This document shows positions 48,162 to 57,044 of a DNA stretch of 64,000 bases, in pieces. The position numbers and the translations under genes are program-made. A model generated the notes under the pieces. That model worked only from the letters and a program-made list of their open reading frames with translations, was not told the DNA's origin and made no database searches. Source of the stretch: Mariprofundus sp. NF. GTDB taxonomy: Bacteria; Pseudomonadota; Zetaproteobacteria; Mariprofundales; Mariprofundaceae. Each line of letters starts with the position of its first letter. The stretch's first letter is position 1. The stretch spans positions 186,001-250,000 of the forward strand of contig NZ_VWNC01000003.1 in assembly GCF_013387455.1 (NCBI RefSeq), given 5' to 3'.

Positions 48162-49064
48162 CTAGACCGCTTTCTTATCGCTGCTATCGTCAGGCAGACC
48201 CTGATCACTGAACAGCTCTTCAATATCGACCCTCTCGCCCTCATCAAACATCTGATTATCATCATCACCGCTCTCTTCCGCAGCTCTGGCCTGCTCAATA
48301 TCCACCACGCTCATGCCCAGTTCACGCAGTTCCACGGCAAACTGTGGATTGGAAGAGACTGCTCCCCAGAGCGCATCCACAGGTATCGCAAAGGCAAGCA
48401 CCATATTTTTGGCAATGACATCGGCGACCGGAAGACTCAGACCAACGGCAGAGACCTCACCGAAAATATCTCCGGAACGCAGTGTTGTAATCGTTTCACC
48501 ATCACGAACAACCGTAGCTTCACCCTTGGCGAGCAGAAACAGGTAGTAGTTAAACTCACCCTTTTTAATCAGGGCAGCTCCGGGTTCAACCTCCATCACA
48601 GTAGATTGATCAGCCAGGCTATGGCGCGTTTCAACAGGAAGTGACTGGAACAGAGAGTGGCCTGTAATCAGGCTACTTAACTCATTCATCGATGTTTCAG
48701 CATGCACAATGCGCATCCATTTGGCATCATCACAGCGGGTGATCGATTTGTGATGGGTTGCCCCATCCATCAACAGAAAAATAGCGATGGCGAGGTAGTA
48801 GGAGTTGACCAGTATGCCAAATAGTGCGGCGAATACGAAGATACTCAGCCAACGCAGGATATTGGAGTCCGCTTCCTGTTTAAGATAGGTAAAAAACATG
48901 CCGATAGCCGGAACAAAAACCAGCGAAGCAAAAGAGAGTTCAATATTAAATCCGAGCTTATAGGCGCCGAATGCGGTAAAGATACCGCCTCCCACCAGCT
49001 TGAGAATAAACAGCCGGTCATGCCTGGAGACACCGGAGATATGTTCTTTGGAGAGAAGATCCAT
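48162..49064 (-). CDS. Membrane protein with cyclic-nucleotide-binding-like domain
   Basis: A 300-residue protein with about four membrane helices (20-105) and a cNMP-binding fold (about 125-250; SLFQSLPVETRHSLADQS, GDIFGEVSAVGLSLPVAD). The phosphate-binding cassette keeps G-E but the usual Arg that contacts the phosphate is replaced (PVAD instead of PRAA), so nucleotide binding is uncertain. The tail is acidic. It precedes the PAS sensor gene by nine bases. The class III cyclase at 5019 is a possible but distant source of its ligand. Confidence 0.85.
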   Translation of the reverse strand: MDLLSKEHISGVSRHDRLFILKLVGGGIFTAFGAYKLGFNIELSFASLVFVPAIGMFFTYLKQEADSNILRWLSIFVFAALFGILVNSYYLAIAIFLLMDGATHHKSITRCDDAKWMRIVHAETSMNELSSLITGHSLFQSLPVETRHSLADQSTVMEVEPGAALIKKGEFNYYLFLLAKGEATVVRDGETITTLRSGDIFGEVSAVGLSLPVADVIAKNMVLAFAIPVDALWGAVSSNPQFAVELRELGMSVVDIEQARAAEESGDDDNQMFDEGERVDIEELFSDQGLPDDSSDKKAV

Positions 49065-49127
49065 TATAGCACCACTACACTTCCATTTTTCAGCCAGCGC
49101 TTAGATGTTCATAAACCTGGCTGCAGC

Positions 49128-49688
49128 TCATTGCGGCGAAGCTACACCCTGAGCAGGCGTTGCAACTGTGGTATCGGTCACAATGATTGATCCGACCATA
49201 CCTGCATGACCCGAGCCACAAAACTCACCGCATATAACATCAAAGCGCCCCGCCTTGATCGGAGCGAATTCAATCGTCTTGAATTCACCAACCTTAATCC
49301 TGTTCTGCAGCCTCAGTTCGCGCACAATAATGGCGTGCTTCATATCCAGTGTGGCCAGATGCAGGCGGTAGGTTACCCCCTTCTCCAGCTCCAGCGTGTA
49401 TTTGCCCCAATCATAATTCTTGGCCAGCAGATAGATATCGGAGCCAGCCGGCGGATGCACTACAGGCAGTTCATTCTCTACACGTACAGTGTAGCTATTC
49501 ACCATCTGCTTCACCTTCTCCTGAAAACCAACCAGATCTGCGCGGGTAATCTTCTCTTTGGTGACGATAATATCCGGCTGACTGTTCTTCATATTCAGAT
49601 AAACAGGTACAACGATTGCTACGGCAAAAACAATGGTTACCAGAAGCAGTTTATAGTTAAGCCCTTTTTTCACAGTTGTTTCACTCAT
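49128..49688 (-). CDS. Short cytochrome c oxidase subunit II-like CuA protein
   Basis: A 186-residue protein with a single N-terminal membrane anchor (about 13-31) and a cupredoxin domain with a complete CuA motif: His in DMKHAIIV, then CGEFCGSGHAGM. Ordinary subunit II has two membrane helices and is longer, as ctaC at 54612 is. The single anchor is like the subunit II of ba3-type oxidases. It may pair with the subunit I-like protein at 42336, although the genes are 5 kb apart. Confidence 0.9.
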   Translation of the reverse strand: MSETTVKKGLNYKLLLVTIVFAVAIVVPVYLNMKNSQPDIIVTKEKITRADLVGFQEKVKQMVNSYTVRVENELPVVHPPAGSDIYLLAKNYDWGKYTLELEKGVTYRLHLATLDMKHAIIVRELRLQNRIKVGEFKTIEFAPIKAGRFDVICGEFCGSGHAGMVGSIIVTDTTVATPAQGVASPQ

Positions 49689-49848
49689 TTCAGGTCAGAT
49701 CCTTTTTCGATATTGGCTGCAAACTACTATGTAACAGAAGAAAGATAAAAAGAATAAGCTGATCATGCTTTACCGATCAACTTAATCAAAATAACATGCG
49801 CGATCCTACAGCGATTAACCCATACTCAACAACAGGATGTGATTAACG

Positions 49849-50412
49849 ATGGCAGAAACCAAGAACAAACCACCAGTATCTCAAAAAATGCTCATTCTGG
49901 TACTCATCGGCCTCGTACTTACTCTGGGTGGTGGCGCTTCTGTCATGCTCTATCTGGGTGCATTTAAGGATCCTGAGGTCTATCGCTCGGTTACCCAAGA
50001 GTACCATTTTGCCTATATCAGCCATAAAGGTCCCTACACCAACATCGACCCCATTCTGGAAGAGGTCGCCAAACAGCTAAAAGAGTCCGATATTCAAGCT
50101 GTTACGCCATGTGCAATGTTTATGGATAGTGTCTCAGCCGTACAGGAGGCGGACCGCCAGAGCAAAATCGGTTATCTGGTCCAGCGCAACGACTATATTG
50201 CTGCCCCTCTTGAGCAGATGAGCATCCCGTCACGCGAAGTGGTCGTAGCCACATTTGAGGGTGGCACGCTGCTTGGTTCCCATAAAGCTTATACAGGCAT
50301 GCGCGACTGGGCTCGGGCCAACGGCTACCAGCTGATGCTGCCAGCCTTTGAGATCTATCACCCGGAAGGCAAGGTAGAGTATCAGCTGCCTATCCAGAAG
50401 AAGCAGTACTGA
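49849..50412 (+). CDS. Membrane-anchored GyrI-like protein
   Basis: A 187-residue protein with one membrane helix (about 15-36) and a GyrI/AraC-effector-binding fold (YHFAYISHKGPYTNIDPILE to EIYHPEGKVEYQLPI). Such domains usually bind small molecules and are normally cytoplasmic and soluble; here the domain would lie outside the membrane. The gene is convergent with the 40-residue gene. Function unknown. Confidence 0.8.
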   Translation: MAETKNKPPVSQKMLILVLIGLVLTLGGGASVMLYLGAFKDPEVYRSVTQEYHFAYISHKGPYTNIDPILEEVAKQLKESDIQAVTPCAMFMDSVSAVQEADRQSKIGYLVQRNDYIAAPLEQMSIPSREVVVATFEGGTLLGSHKAYTGMRDWARANGYQLMLPAFEIYHPEGKVEYQLPIQKKQY

Positions 50413-50500
50413 TCAGATCAAACTCTTTTCACTAAAGCGTTAATCCTAGAACAAACAGTAACGCATTAGATCTATTTAGATTCCGATGCGTCAGTAATAA

Positions 50501-50623
50501 TTAGCCTGGGATATGAGAAATCAGGTAGTAGAGAAACCAGCCAAATACGATAGCAGTCAGCCCAAGGCCAGCTAAAATCTTCTTCTTCTCTTTGGCCTTC
50601 TCTTCTCTGTTCAGGTCGTTCAT
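50501..50623 (-). CDS. 40-residue single-helix membrane peptide
   Basis: A short frame preceded by a good Shine-Dalgarno (GAGGAG, ten bases before the ATG). The product is a charged, Lys-rich head (MNDLNREEKAKEKKK), then one hydrophobic helix ILAGLGLTAIVFGWFLYYLI and SHIPG. It lies downstream of the Sel1 lipoprotein at the end of the oxidase gene run, and so resembles a small auxiliary oxidase subunit. Its size and position are the only evidence. Confidence 0.7.
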   Translation of the reverse strand: MNDLNREEKAKEKKKILAGLGLTAIVFGWFLYYLISHIPG

Positions 50624-50664
50624 TTTCTAATCTCCTCTATTATATGTTGGTATAAAACTGTCTA

Positions 50665-51225
50665 TCAGTGAAGGCTGACGCGTTTAAGCTTCAGATCCTG
50701 CGGCACCTTTTGCATTAACTCTTTAGACAAAACTTTAGCATCGCCAATTTCAACAGCCGTCAGGCGGGGTGCCACAGTCTTCAGACGTGTTTCAGCAAAT
50801 CGCTCACCAAGTGTAGTCGCGGTCCAGAACCATGCCATCGCTTTAACATGGTCAACAGGTGTGCCATCGCCATGCACATACATCTCACCAAGATGATACA
50901 TCGCCTTGGGATGGCCACCTAAAGAGGCTTTTTCCAACAACTGAAATGCCTTGTCGAAATCCTGTGTTACGCCCTCACCGCGCGCATAATAGAGCCCCAG
51001 CAGATACTGTGCAGGTCTGTTACCCTGTTCAGCTGCCTGCTGAAAAAGCGCAGCAGCAGCGCCATGTTCACCTTGGCTGGCAAGAACAAGCCCTTGGTCT
51101 GCAATCGCCTCACCGGGGTCATTCACACCTGTCACTTGTGGTGCAACAGGTACAACAGGGGCATCGGAACCACATGAGATCAGGGCAAAACAGACAAGCA
51201 TGAGTGCAATTTTTTTAAACATCAT
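50665..51225 (-). CDS. Sel1-repeat lipoprotein
   Basis: A 186-residue lipoprotein (lipobox LISC ending at C18) with two or three Sel1-type repeats (LLGLYYARGEGVTQDFDKAF, HLGEMYVHGDGTPVDHVKAM). It lies just downstream of the SCO gene in the oxidase gene run, so it may help assembly, but this is inferred from position. Confidence 0.87.
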   Translation of the reverse strand: MMFKKIALMLVCFALISCGSDAPVVPVAPQVTGVNDPGEAIADQGLVLASQGEHGAAAALFQQAAEQGNRPAQYLLGLYYARGEGVTQDFDKAFQLLEKASLGGHPKAMYHLGEMYVHGDGTPVDHVKAMAWFWTATTLGERFAETRLKTVAPRLTAVEIGDAKVLSKELMQKVPQDLKLKRVSLH

Positions 51226-51265
51226 TTCTCCATTGGAAGCGACGAACTAAATGCAACAGACAGAT

Positions 51266-51844
51266 TCATTTGATTGAGGCAGAATTAAGCCACTTACGCA
51301 GTGCAATAGCAATATCATCAGGTTCAGTATGATGACTCATTATATCAAGAATTTTACCTTCACTGTTAATCAAGAAAAGCATACTGGTATGGATCATCTC
51401 GTAACCCTTGCTACCCTCAGTCACCTGTTTGAAGAACTCTGCATCATATCCGCCAGCTGTACGCTTAATCTCTTCTGGTGAACCGGTAAGGCCAGTGATA
51501 TTGGGGTGAAAGAAGGCAACATATTTCGCAAGGTGTTCTGCACTATCACGCTCAGGATCAACAGTAACAAACAACACTTTAACCTGAGCAGCCTCTTCTT
51601 TAAGGCTACGCAGTGCATTGGCCACGTTATTCATTGTCGCAGGGCAGATATCAGGGCAGTGCGTATAACCAAAAAACAGCAGCACGGCTTTACCTTTAAA
51701 GTCAGAGAGCGATACGGGGCCATTGATCGATTGCAGGGTGAAATCTTTAGCATCGGATTGTGGCTCTGAACTACATCCAGAAATCAGTAGTAGAGCAACC
51801 GCAACAACGCGTGTTAGCTTTTTATAAAGTAATGATATATCCAC
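51266..51844 (-). CDS. SCO1/SenC family lipoprotein
   Basis: A 192-residue SCO protein with a lipobox ISGC ending at C24 and the copper motif GYTHCPDICPATM; the third ligand is the His of IHTSMLFLI. It lies 54 bases downstream of ctaB and serves copper delivery to the oxidase. It resembles the SCO protein at 38870 more than the one at 55384. Confidence 0.93.
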   Translation of the reverse strand: MDISLLYKKLTRVVAVALLLISGCSSEPQSDAKDFTLQSINGPVSLSDFKGKAVLLFFGYTHCPDICPATMNNVANALRSLKEEAAQVKVLFVTVDPERDSAEHLAKYVAFFHPNITGLTGSPEEIKRTAGGYDAEFFKQVTEGSKGYEMIHTSMLFLINSEGKILDIMSHHTEPDDIAIALRKWLNSASIK

Positions 51845-51898
51845 GCGCCGAATACTAGCACAGCAACATTAAAGTGGGATAAGTTTTACAGCTTGAAT

Positions 51899-52789
51899 TC
51901 AGATCGAGTCGATGATCATGATTCCAAAAAGCAGAATCAGGTAGATGATAGAGAATGCAAACACACGCATATCACTATCACGTTCTGAACGGTAGAAACG
52001 AACTGCCGTAAACAGGAACATAGAGCTGAGCATAATAGATGCAGCAAGATAGATAGAACCGGCAATATCAAAATACCATGGTGTCATGGCCACAGGAATC
52101 AGTGCAATGGTATAGAGAAGGATGCGGAGCTTGGTGGCATAAACACCACAGGCAACCGGAATCACCGGCACATTGGCACGCGCATACTCCTCGCGATATT
52201 TCAGTGCCAGAGCCAGCGCATGCGGCTGCTGCCAGACCACCATAATCGCAAACAGTACCCAGCCAGCTGCACCCAACTCATTGGTTACAGCTGCATAACC
52301 CACCATCGGAGGTACAGCACCGGCAATACCACCGAACTGATTCGCCCAGGGAGTCCTGCGTTTCATCCACATGGTGTAAACACCGACATAACCAATAACA
52401 CCTACTGCAGTTACAGCAGCAGTAAGAGGGTTTACTGTCCAGGCCATCAATGCCAGTGAAGAAGTGGTCAGTAGCATCGCCACAATAAACACACGGTTTG
52501 CCGATACAGCACCGGCAGCAAGAGCGCGGTTACTGGTGCGCTTCATCAACTTATCAATGTCGCGATCATAATGGTTATTGAGCATGCAGGAGCCGGCAGT
52601 TGCCAGACCAAGCGTCAGAAAGGTCCAACCGATCAGATGCCAGTGTGGCATAACACCATGATTACCGAAGTATATGCCGGTCAAAGCAGCAACAAGAGTC
52701 AGGCCGACAATGCCCGGTTTAGACATTGAGACATAGTCCGAAATAACGGAACGGGTAGAAATCTGCTGTTCAGCTAATGATTGACTCAT
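51899..52789 (-). CDS. ctaB: Protoheme IX farnesyltransferase CtaB (heme O synthase)
   Basis: A 296-residue membrane prenyltransferase with about nine helices and the Asp-rich motif NNHYDRDIDKLMKRTSNRAL. It converts heme B to heme O, which CtaA then oxidises to heme A for the aa3 oxidase. AGGAGAGGG lies upstream. It is the first gene after the terminator at 52862. Confidence 0.95.
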   Translation of the reverse strand: MSQSLAEQQISTRSVISDYVSMSKPGIVGLTLVAALTGIYFGNHGVMPHWHLIGWTFLTLGLATAGSCMLNNHYDRDIDKLMKRTSNRALAAGAVSANRVFIVAMLLTTSSLALMAWTVNPLTAAVTAVGVIGYVGVYTMWMKRRTPWANQFGGIAGAVPPMVGYAAVTNELGAAGWVLFAIMVVWQQPHALALALKYREEYARANVPVIPVACGVYATKLRILLYTIALIPVAMTPWYFDIAGSIYLAASIMLSSMFLFTAVRFYRSERDSDMRVFAFSIIYLILLFGIMIIDSI

Positions 52790-52861
52790 TGGTATAAACC
52801 CTCTCCTTGTTTAAACCTGATAAACAAGCCGCTAGCGACCCGCTTACCGCGTTTAAGCAGA

Positions 52862-52890
52862 TAAAAAAGTGACCCCCCGAAGGGGGCCAC
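52862..52890 (-). terminator. Rho-independent terminator after ctaD
   Basis: The minus strand reads GTGGCCCCC, a TTCG loop, GGGGGTCAC, then CTTTTTT. The stem has nine pairs including one G-U. It separates ctaE-SCO-ctaC-ctaD from the downstream ctaB run. Confidence 0.9.
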
Positions 52891-52905
52891 CATTCATCTT
52901 TCTAC

Positions 52906-54585
52906 TTAGTGATGCCCGGAAGTGCCAGGGTGTGGCTCAAACTCAGGCTTAGGATTGTCGATGAAGTTGTATGGATGCCAACCTTCAGGACAAATTACAG
53001 GTGTTGGGAAGTTACCCTGACCTGGAATGATAGCAGTAGCTGTGAATTCCAGAGACTGAGAACCCCAAGGGTTCGCAGAGGTAGCTTTCTCACCAGCAAT
53101 CGCACCATGCAGCCAAACAACGATCATCAGCAGAGCTGATACGAAAGTGATGTAGATACCGATGGTTGACCAGTGCTGAGCACTTACGATGAGCTCGTTA
53201 TCAGCGTACATCTGGTAGTCCATGTAACGACGTGGCATACCTTCCATACCAGCGAAGTAGAGTGGACCCATCACGATGTTCATACCGATGAAGAAACCAG
53301 CAGCAGTCAGCTTAGTCATCAGGCTGTTGCACATACGACCGGTCAGTTTAGGGAACCAGAAGAATACGCCAGCGAAGATCGCCATACCGCCGGATACTGC
53401 CATCACATAGTGGAAGTGAGACATGATCACGTAGGAATCGGAGATACCATAATCGATAGCAGAAAGTGCATTTGGAATACCAGTCAACGCGCCGATAATC
53501 AGCATGAAGAAAGCACCAACAGCCCACCACATAGGACCAGTGTAGCGAATCGCGCCACGGTACATAGTACCAGTGAGTGACAGCATCAACAGGCCGAATG
53601 GCAGAGAGATCAGCAGGGTTGTGAATGTCTGCAGCAGACGCAGCCAGTCAGGCAGACCTGCAACGTATGCGTGATGCACCCAAACGTCAGAAGATACTGG
53701 AATGAACGCGATAACAGCCCATACAGTAGCTTTGTAGTTGAATACGTCGTTGCGTGCAGATACAGCGAAGATCTCGAACATAATACCCATAAATGGCAGC
53801 AGAATTACATATACAGCTGGATGTGAGTAGAACCAGAAGAGGTTCTGATACAGCAGCACGTCGCCACCAACTTCAGGATTGTAGAATCCGAAGCCGAGGT
53901 ATTTGTCCAGAGAGAGCAGCAGTACAGATGCAGCCAGTACTGGTACGAAGATCAGCTGAATAACGTTTGCAGTGAATACACACCATACAGTCAAAGGCAT
54001 CTGGAACCAGCCCATGCCTTTGCAACGCATGAATGCAACAGTACAAGCCAGGTTAACCGCACCGAATACAGAAGACATACCCAGGATGATTACTACTGAA
54101 GAGTAGAGTGCAGTGTTACCTACAGCGTCAGTCAGTGAGTAAGGCGGGTAACCAGTCCACATGCCGTTGTATGAATCTGGAATAACCAGGTTCAGCAGAG
54201 CAAGCAGGATACCAGACCACAGCAGCCATACAGACATCGCATTCACACGTGGGAACGCCATATCTTTACCGCCAACCATAATAGGCACAGCCCAGTTAGC
54301 TACGAAGCCCAGCAGGGCAGGAATCTGGAAGCCCAGAATCATTACGGCACCGTGCATAGTCAGCCACAGGTTGTAGATATCACCATTGTCTGTGATATCC
54401 GGACCTACGGAGCCCAGCTCGATACGCATTGCAGTTGCAGCAAGACCTGCAACAACGAAAGATGCGATCGCACCAATCAGGTACCATACACCGATGACCT
54501 TATGGTCAAGGGTGAATACCCATTCTTTTACTGTTTTTGGCTGACCCGGCTTACCGTCCGGCTCATGTCCCATAAAACCACTCAT
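52906..54585 (-). CDS. ctaD: Cytochrome c oxidase subunit I (aa3, A2 type)
   Basis: A 559-residue subunit I with twelve helices, H255 as CuB ligand in YSHPAVY, H304/H305 (WVHHAY) as the other two CuB ligands, Y259 cross-linked to H255 in the family, and axial H390 and H392 (MSHFHYVM). The helix VI motif is YSHPAVY, not HPEVY: the D-channel Glu is replaced by the Tyr-Ser of A2-type oxidases such as those of Rhodothermus. So it is a proton-pumping A2-type oxidase. It is ten times longer upstream-coupled with ctaC by a 26-base gap. Confidence 0.96.
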   Translation of the reverse strand: MSGFMGHEPDGKPGQPKTVKEWVFTLDHKVIGVWYLIGAIASFVVAGLAATAMRIELGSVGPDITDNGDIYNLWLTMHGAVMILGFQIPALLGFVANWAVPIMVGGKDMAFPRVNAMSVWLLWSGILLALLNLVIPDSYNGMWTGYPPYSLTDAVGNTALYSSVVIILGMSSVFGAVNLACTVAFMRCKGMGWFQMPLTVWCVFTANVIQLIFVPVLAASVLLLSLDKYLGFGFYNPEVGGDVLLYQNLFWFYSHPAVYVILLPFMGIMFEIFAVSARNDVFNYKATVWAVIAFIPVSSDVWVHHAYVAGLPDWLRLLQTFTTLLISLPFGLLMLSLTGTMYRGAIRYTGPMWWAVGAFFMLIIGALTGIPNALSAIDYGISDSYVIMSHFHYVMAVSGGMAIFAGVFFWFPKLTGRMCNSLMTKLTAAGFFIGMNIVMGPLYFAGMEGMPRRYMDYQMYADNELIVSAQHWSTIGIYITFVSALLMIVVWLHGAIAGEKATSANPWGSQSLEFTATAIIPGQGNFPTPVICPEGWHPYNFIDNPKPEFEPHPGTSGHH

Positions 54586-54611
54586 AAGTTTTCCTCCTCT
54601 ATTATTTTAAA

Positions 54612-55394
54612 TTAAATCTGGTCAGCAGCAGTTGCAGCTTTTGCAACGCCGGTTACAGACGGAATAGATGCAGTCTGCTCAGCAACGTACGCATCATAAT
54701 CAGCAGCAGACTTCACAATGATCTTACCGTACATGCCAGAGTGCATAGTACCGCAGTACTCACGACAGGTCGCAACAGACTCGCCAACCTGATCAGGCAT
54801 GAACCACTGCCAGGTAATACGACCAGGCATCAGATCCTCAGTTACACGGTAACGAGTCATGTAGTGAGAGTGCAGCACATCGTCAGAAACCATGCGCATT
54901 ACAACAGGAGTGCCCTGTTTAACTACAAGTTCGTTGTCAGTGTCGATGCCATTGACATCTACATAGTTCCAGTTCCACATAGAACCGGTCAGTTTCACTT
55001 CAACAGCGTTGGTAGGAACTTCACGGTAGTGGTTGTGCAGGTCGAAACCTTTCACATACAGGAACAGATCGTCGCCCAAAAACAGCATACAAGGGAGAAC
55101 AACCCAGCCGATTTTAGCCTGGTTGGTAAGCGTAGGCAGTTTGCCGCGCTCGCCGTGGCCTTTACGTACGTACATAACCATGAACGCAACAGTAATAACA
55201 GCAAAGACAATACCGAGAACGGTGATATCCAGCATGGTCTCGTGCCAAACAGCGTCCCAGTGCTCGTGTGGAGTCCAGCCGTTGTAGTCAGCACGATGCG
55301 CAGGTGCAGCTTGGAATGCATGCGCCAGTGACGGTATCAGAGGCAGTGCAAGCATTGCCGCCATCACTTTATGCATAAGTGATTTAAATTTCAT
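54612..55394 (-). CDS. ctaC: Cytochrome c oxidase subunit II
   Basis: A 260-residue subunit II with a signal peptide ending near AHA (about 24-26), two membrane helices and a complete CuA site (His in LHSHYM, then CREYCGTMHSGMYG). It lacks a C-terminal heme domain, so it takes electrons from a separate cytochrome c. It overlaps the SCO gene by 11 bases. Confidence 0.95.
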   Translation of the reverse strand: MKFKSLMHKVMAAMLALPLIPSLAHAFQAAPAHRADYNGWTPHEHWDAVWHETMLDITVLGIVFAVITVAFMVMYVRKGHGERGKLPTLTNQAKIGWVVLPCMLFLGDDLFLYVKGFDLHNHYREVPTNAVEVKLTGSMWNWNYVDVNGIDTDNELVVKQGTPVVMRMVSDDVLHSHYMTRYRVTEDLMPGRITWQWFMPDQVGESVATCREYCGTMHSGMYGKIIVKSAADYDAYVAEQTASIPSVTGVAKAATAADQI

Positions 55395-56259
55395 GTTTTA
55401 CCCTCCTAAATTTCATATACGAAAAACTTCCAACAATCAGTGATAACCCGAAGATCAGTGCGCCAGCGGCGACGAAAAGCGGGATGTTGACTGTGTATTT
55501 ACCATCTTTGTAGTTATAGCTGTAACAGGCTCCTACAACAAAATCGATTACATTTGCTGCAGCAATTTTCTCACCCATGGCCTTGGTAATCGCCAGCTCC
55601 ATATCCAACGGCGTAATCGTGCCACCATACAGGTAACGAGTTACCCGCCCTTTCGGGGACAGCATGATATATACGTTGGGATGCAGGAACATGGCATCAC
55701 GTGGAGACCAGAAGAAATTAAAACCCATGGAACCCGTAAGTTTCAGGATGTTTTCCTTCTCCCTCATGGTGGTGATTTTCCACCCGTCAGGAAGGTTTCC
55801 TTCAAACCCAGCCTCCTTCATGAAGTTCGCAATCGTTGTAGGTGTATCGTTATGGTCGAATGAAACTGTCAGTACATTGTAGTCCTGACCCATCTCCCAG
55901 CGGTTTACACCCTTCAGTGTTTCAGCAAGGTTTTTATTGATCACTGAGCAGGCACCATCACAGGTGTAGTAGCTAAATGCCAATATCAACGGCTTACCTA
56001 TCAACGAACCAAGCTTAAAGTCTGCTCCGCTCTTATCCTGGAGGACAAAATCGTAATCTACTTTTTCACCCAAGAACTTGATCTCTTCGATCTTGAGTAT
56101 ACTTGGATCAACCACTGAATCTTTGGTCACATTACCGTAAGCGGCATATGCACCATTTGCGAACCCCAGCAAAGCAACAGCAGAAACCACCATGGCCGCA
56201 GCCAGCTTGCGCAGGCTCAACCATGATGATTTCACTGTGTATGAGGAGGTATGATTCAA
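55384..56259 (-). CDS. SCO1/SenC family protein with C-terminal membrane helix
   Basis: A 291-residue SCO protein with an N-terminal signal or anchor (about 18-38), the copper motif SYYTCDGACSVI and the third ligand His in MFLHPNVYI. A C-terminal membrane helix (about 262-285) is an addition not found in the other two SCO proteins here. It lies between ctaE and ctaC inside the oxidase operon. Confidence 0.92.
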   Translation of the reverse strand: MNHTSSYTVKSSWLSLRKLAAAMVVSAVALLGFANGAYAAYGNVTKDSVVDPSILKIEEIKFLGEKVDYDFVLQDKSGADFKLGSLIGKPLILAFSYYTCDGACSVINKNLAETLKGVNRWEMGQDYNVLTVSFDHNDTPTTIANFMKEAGFEGNLPDGWKITTMREKENILKLTGSMGFNFFWSPRDAMFLHPNVYIMLSPKGRVTRYLYGGTITPLDMELAITKAMGEKIAAANVIDFVVGACYSYNYKDGKYTVNIPLFVAAGALIFGLSLIVGSFSYMKFRRVKHEI

Positions 56260-56285
56260 TTTATTACAGCCAGTATCTACGTTGC

Positions 56286-57044
56286 TTACCAGAAATAAAC
56301 CTGGAGCAGTACCCAGAAACCAAGAACGTTCACGAAGTGAACATACATGGTCATAGAACGGGTGTATGAAAAGCTCAAACGGCCTTTAAACGCAGACGGA
56401 ACACAAGTCAGCATAACCAGAACACCCATGACCAGGTGAGCCATGTGAATACCGGTGAAGCCATACAGTGATGTTGCAAATGCATTCACACCGATGGTGA
56501 AGCCCTGTGCAGCCAGATCAGACCAAGAGCCGATCAGCATGTAGGCAAACACGATCCAGATTGCTACTGAGATAAGAGTCCAGGTAGCGAAGCCGGAAGC
56601 ATCACCATTGATCTCTTTCTTACGTGCAATACCGATTGTGAAGCTCGACACCATCAGGATAAGTGTAGAAATTACCGCTTCGTTAGCGCCAATGTTTGCA
56701 GGTGTGCCTTCAGGTGGCCATACAGGTGCGCCCAGACGAGCAACCCAGTAACCAGCAAGAACGCCGCCGATGGTCATGATTTCAGTACCGATGAACATGA
56801 ACATAGCCGATGGAGACCAGTTCTCGTCGTCAATCACGCCGATGGTTTCAGCCGCCCAGCCAAGACCACCCATAATTGTCATGCCGGCACCTACTGCCAG
56901 AATAACCAGTGCCGCAGTGTCCATGTGATAGACGAACTGCGCCATGAAAGCCAATGGTAAAAACAGACCTGCACCGAAACCTACAAGTAACGGATTAGGA
57001 CTGGTATGCCAATGGGCCGTATAATGTTTTATCTCTTCACTCAT
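56286..57044 (-). CDS. ctaE: Cytochrome c oxidase subunit III
   Basis: A 252-residue subunit III with about seven helices and family motifs (WSPSAMFMFIGTEIMTIGG, GFTGIHMAHLVMGVLVML). It begins the oxidase operon. GAGGAGGG precedes the start codon, and an upstream palindromic leader region is listed separately. Confidence 0.94.
   Translation of the reverse strand: MSEEIKHYTAHWHTSPNPLLVGFGAGLFLPLAFMAQFVYHMDTAALVILAVGAGMTIMGGLGWAAETIGVIDDENWSPSAMFMFIGTEIMTIGGVLAGYWVARLGAPVWPPEGTPANIGANEAVISTLILMVSSFTIGIARKKEINGDASGFATWTLISVAIWIVFAYMLIGSWSDLAAQGFTIGVNAFATSLYGFTGIHMAHLVMGVLVMLTCVPSAFKGRLSFSYTRSMTMYVHFVNVLGFWVLLQVYFW

Noticed and set aside
54741-55331. 196-residue frame opposite ctaC
   Set aside because: Antisense shadow of a conserved oxidase subunit.
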